Source of the DNA: Endotrypanum monterogeii
Taxonomy: Eukaryota > Euglenozoa > Kinetoplastea > Trypanosomatida > Trypanosomatidae
Length of the DNA stretch: 49,945 bases
Reading direction: 5' to 3'
Assembly: GCA_000333855.2 (NCBI GenBank)
Contig: CM007321.1
Span: 198,543 to 248,487, forward strand
The notes beneath the pieces were generated by a model that was not told the DNA's origin, searched no databases, and worked only from the letters and a program-made list of their open reading frames with translations. Positions 49,103 to 49,945 of this stretch are shown here, one piece after another. Position 1 is the stretch's first letter. Each line of letters starts with the position of its first letter. A program made the position numbers and the translations under genes.

Positions 49103-49114
49103 ATGTTCGCACTT
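49103..49114. repeat. Target-site duplication, right copy
   Basis: Exact copy of the 12-mer at 43024-43035, directly next to the 5' end of the retrotransposon (49102 on the - strand). The pair defines the element as 43036-49102. Confidence 0.85.
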
Positions 49115-49945
49115 GCATTCTGTTCTCTTAGACGTTTAAAGGCACAACTGACACATCTTCTACGGCAAAGACGCGCCTTGTAAGTACCCGCGTGGGTGCT
49201 ACTGGCGGCCGCTTCTGGCGCCACGGCGTGGCGTGCATTGGGGGAAACCACGGCTCCCCACACTTCCTGGATAATTGCGGCTTAGGCTGGAGGTGCAAAA
49301 CGCTAGCCGACAAACGGGGCAGCGTATGTCTCCGAAACCTTGGAAATTTGTTTGTTATGTGCATCTCGCAGTGTTGTTATTGCCCTTTATCTTTTTTTGA
49401 CTCTGTCTTTTTAGCATCAAAAAGCACGCGGCCAACTATACTTCGGTTGGGTGTCAGGCGGTGGTTTTTGTCGACTCCCCAGGGAATTTCTGGGCAAAGT
49501 TTTCTGTTCTGTGGAGCGGGTTTGCATCTCGGATTTTGAAGGCGATGGAGGTGAGTCTTGGAGTGGTTGTCACACCAAAGCTCTTTGTACGCTGCAGGGG
49601 TCTGGCGAGATGGCGTCCCGGTGGCTCCCGCGGGGTCCTGGCCAGTGTGGTGTCGAGTGGTTAAAAAGGAAATTGGCATATTTTCCCGGGGGTTTCAGCA
49701 GGCGCGCGATCTTAGACACTCTAAACGAGGGTGATGGTGATGGCTTCTCGATCGACATGTTAATACAGCCGGTGGCGCGTGGCGTCGGGTTCTTCTTTTT
49801 TTTTGTGTGTCTGTGTTTGTGTTGGTGCTGTGGGTTCGGTCTTTCCGGGGTGTTGGTCCCCCTGTGCTTCGCCGTCGCCGGCTTGGGGCGGGGGATGCTC
49901 CCGGGGCCGGCGCGGGGCGGGGGGGGGGGTGATTTTTTTGTTCCG
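49115..49945. other. Flanking region to window end
   Basis: No gene is seen. The first 600 bases continue the pre-insertion flank that began left of 43024 and have mixed composition. From about 49780 the + strand becomes G/T/C-rich and very poor in A, ending in long G runs (about 49908-49931). This is the mirror image of the T-poor block at 38.3-39.0 kb. No TTAGGG telomere repeats are present. Confidence 0.5.

Overview
The window looks like nuclear DNA of a Leishmania-like trypanosomatid. From 0 to 35.7 kb every convincing gene lies on the + strand, is intronless and uses GC-rich codons. The genes are separated by spacers rich in TA, CA/GT and GA microsatellites and in polypyrimidine-tract/AG trans-splice acceptors, which is the layout of one polycistronic unit. 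A 403-residue eIF4A, a KREPA-like OB-fold protein typical of kinetoplast RNA editing, and an ingi/L1Tc-type retrotransposon with a 2A-like peptide all fit. The window shows no telomere repeats, and the species cannot be named.

Gene layout, in order: a PLAC8-family protein (875-1513); UBA3, the catalytic half of the NEDD8 E1 (2723-4300); a 1.5k-residue unidentified protein (4651-9270); a 2315-residue CC2D2A/MKS6-like ciliary transition-zone protein (9929-16876); a DUF4336-like protein with a large insert (17326-19377); a disordered 320-aa protein (19911-20873); a frameshifted, probably decayed gene (21664-22883); eIF4A (23358-24569); a HYLS1-like centriole/basal-body protein (26933-28411); a 51-aa single-pass membrane protein (29114-29269); a C2H2 plus OB-fold protein (30036-31403); and a Slo/BK-like K+ channel with RCK domains (32672-35725). 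A 78-bp assembly gap sits inside a TA repeat at 31558-31635. Two of these genes are cilium-assembly factors, two are housekeeping (translation, neddylation), and one is probably mitochondrial. They share a transcription unit rather than an operon-type function.

After 35.7 kb the sequence changes character. There are no credible host genes, microsatellites become sparse, and there are blocks with extreme strand asymmetry. One short stretch resembles a Pol connection segment. The main feature is a complete non-LTR retrotransposon on the - strand (43036-49102) bounded by a 12-bp target-site duplication. It carries, in order: a 5' fold like the trypanosomatid Pr77/HDV-like ribozyme, a 2A-like motif, an APE-type endonuclease, a reverse transcriptase with FADD, RNase H, a Cys/His knuckle, an unusually large C2H2 array, and a poly(A) tail. 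It is disabled by a few lesions: three in-frame stops, an N-terminal frameshift and a small RT deletion/frameshift. A near-intact ingi/L1Tc-type element in a genome otherwise like Leishmania, where known relatives are highly degenerate, is the most notable content.
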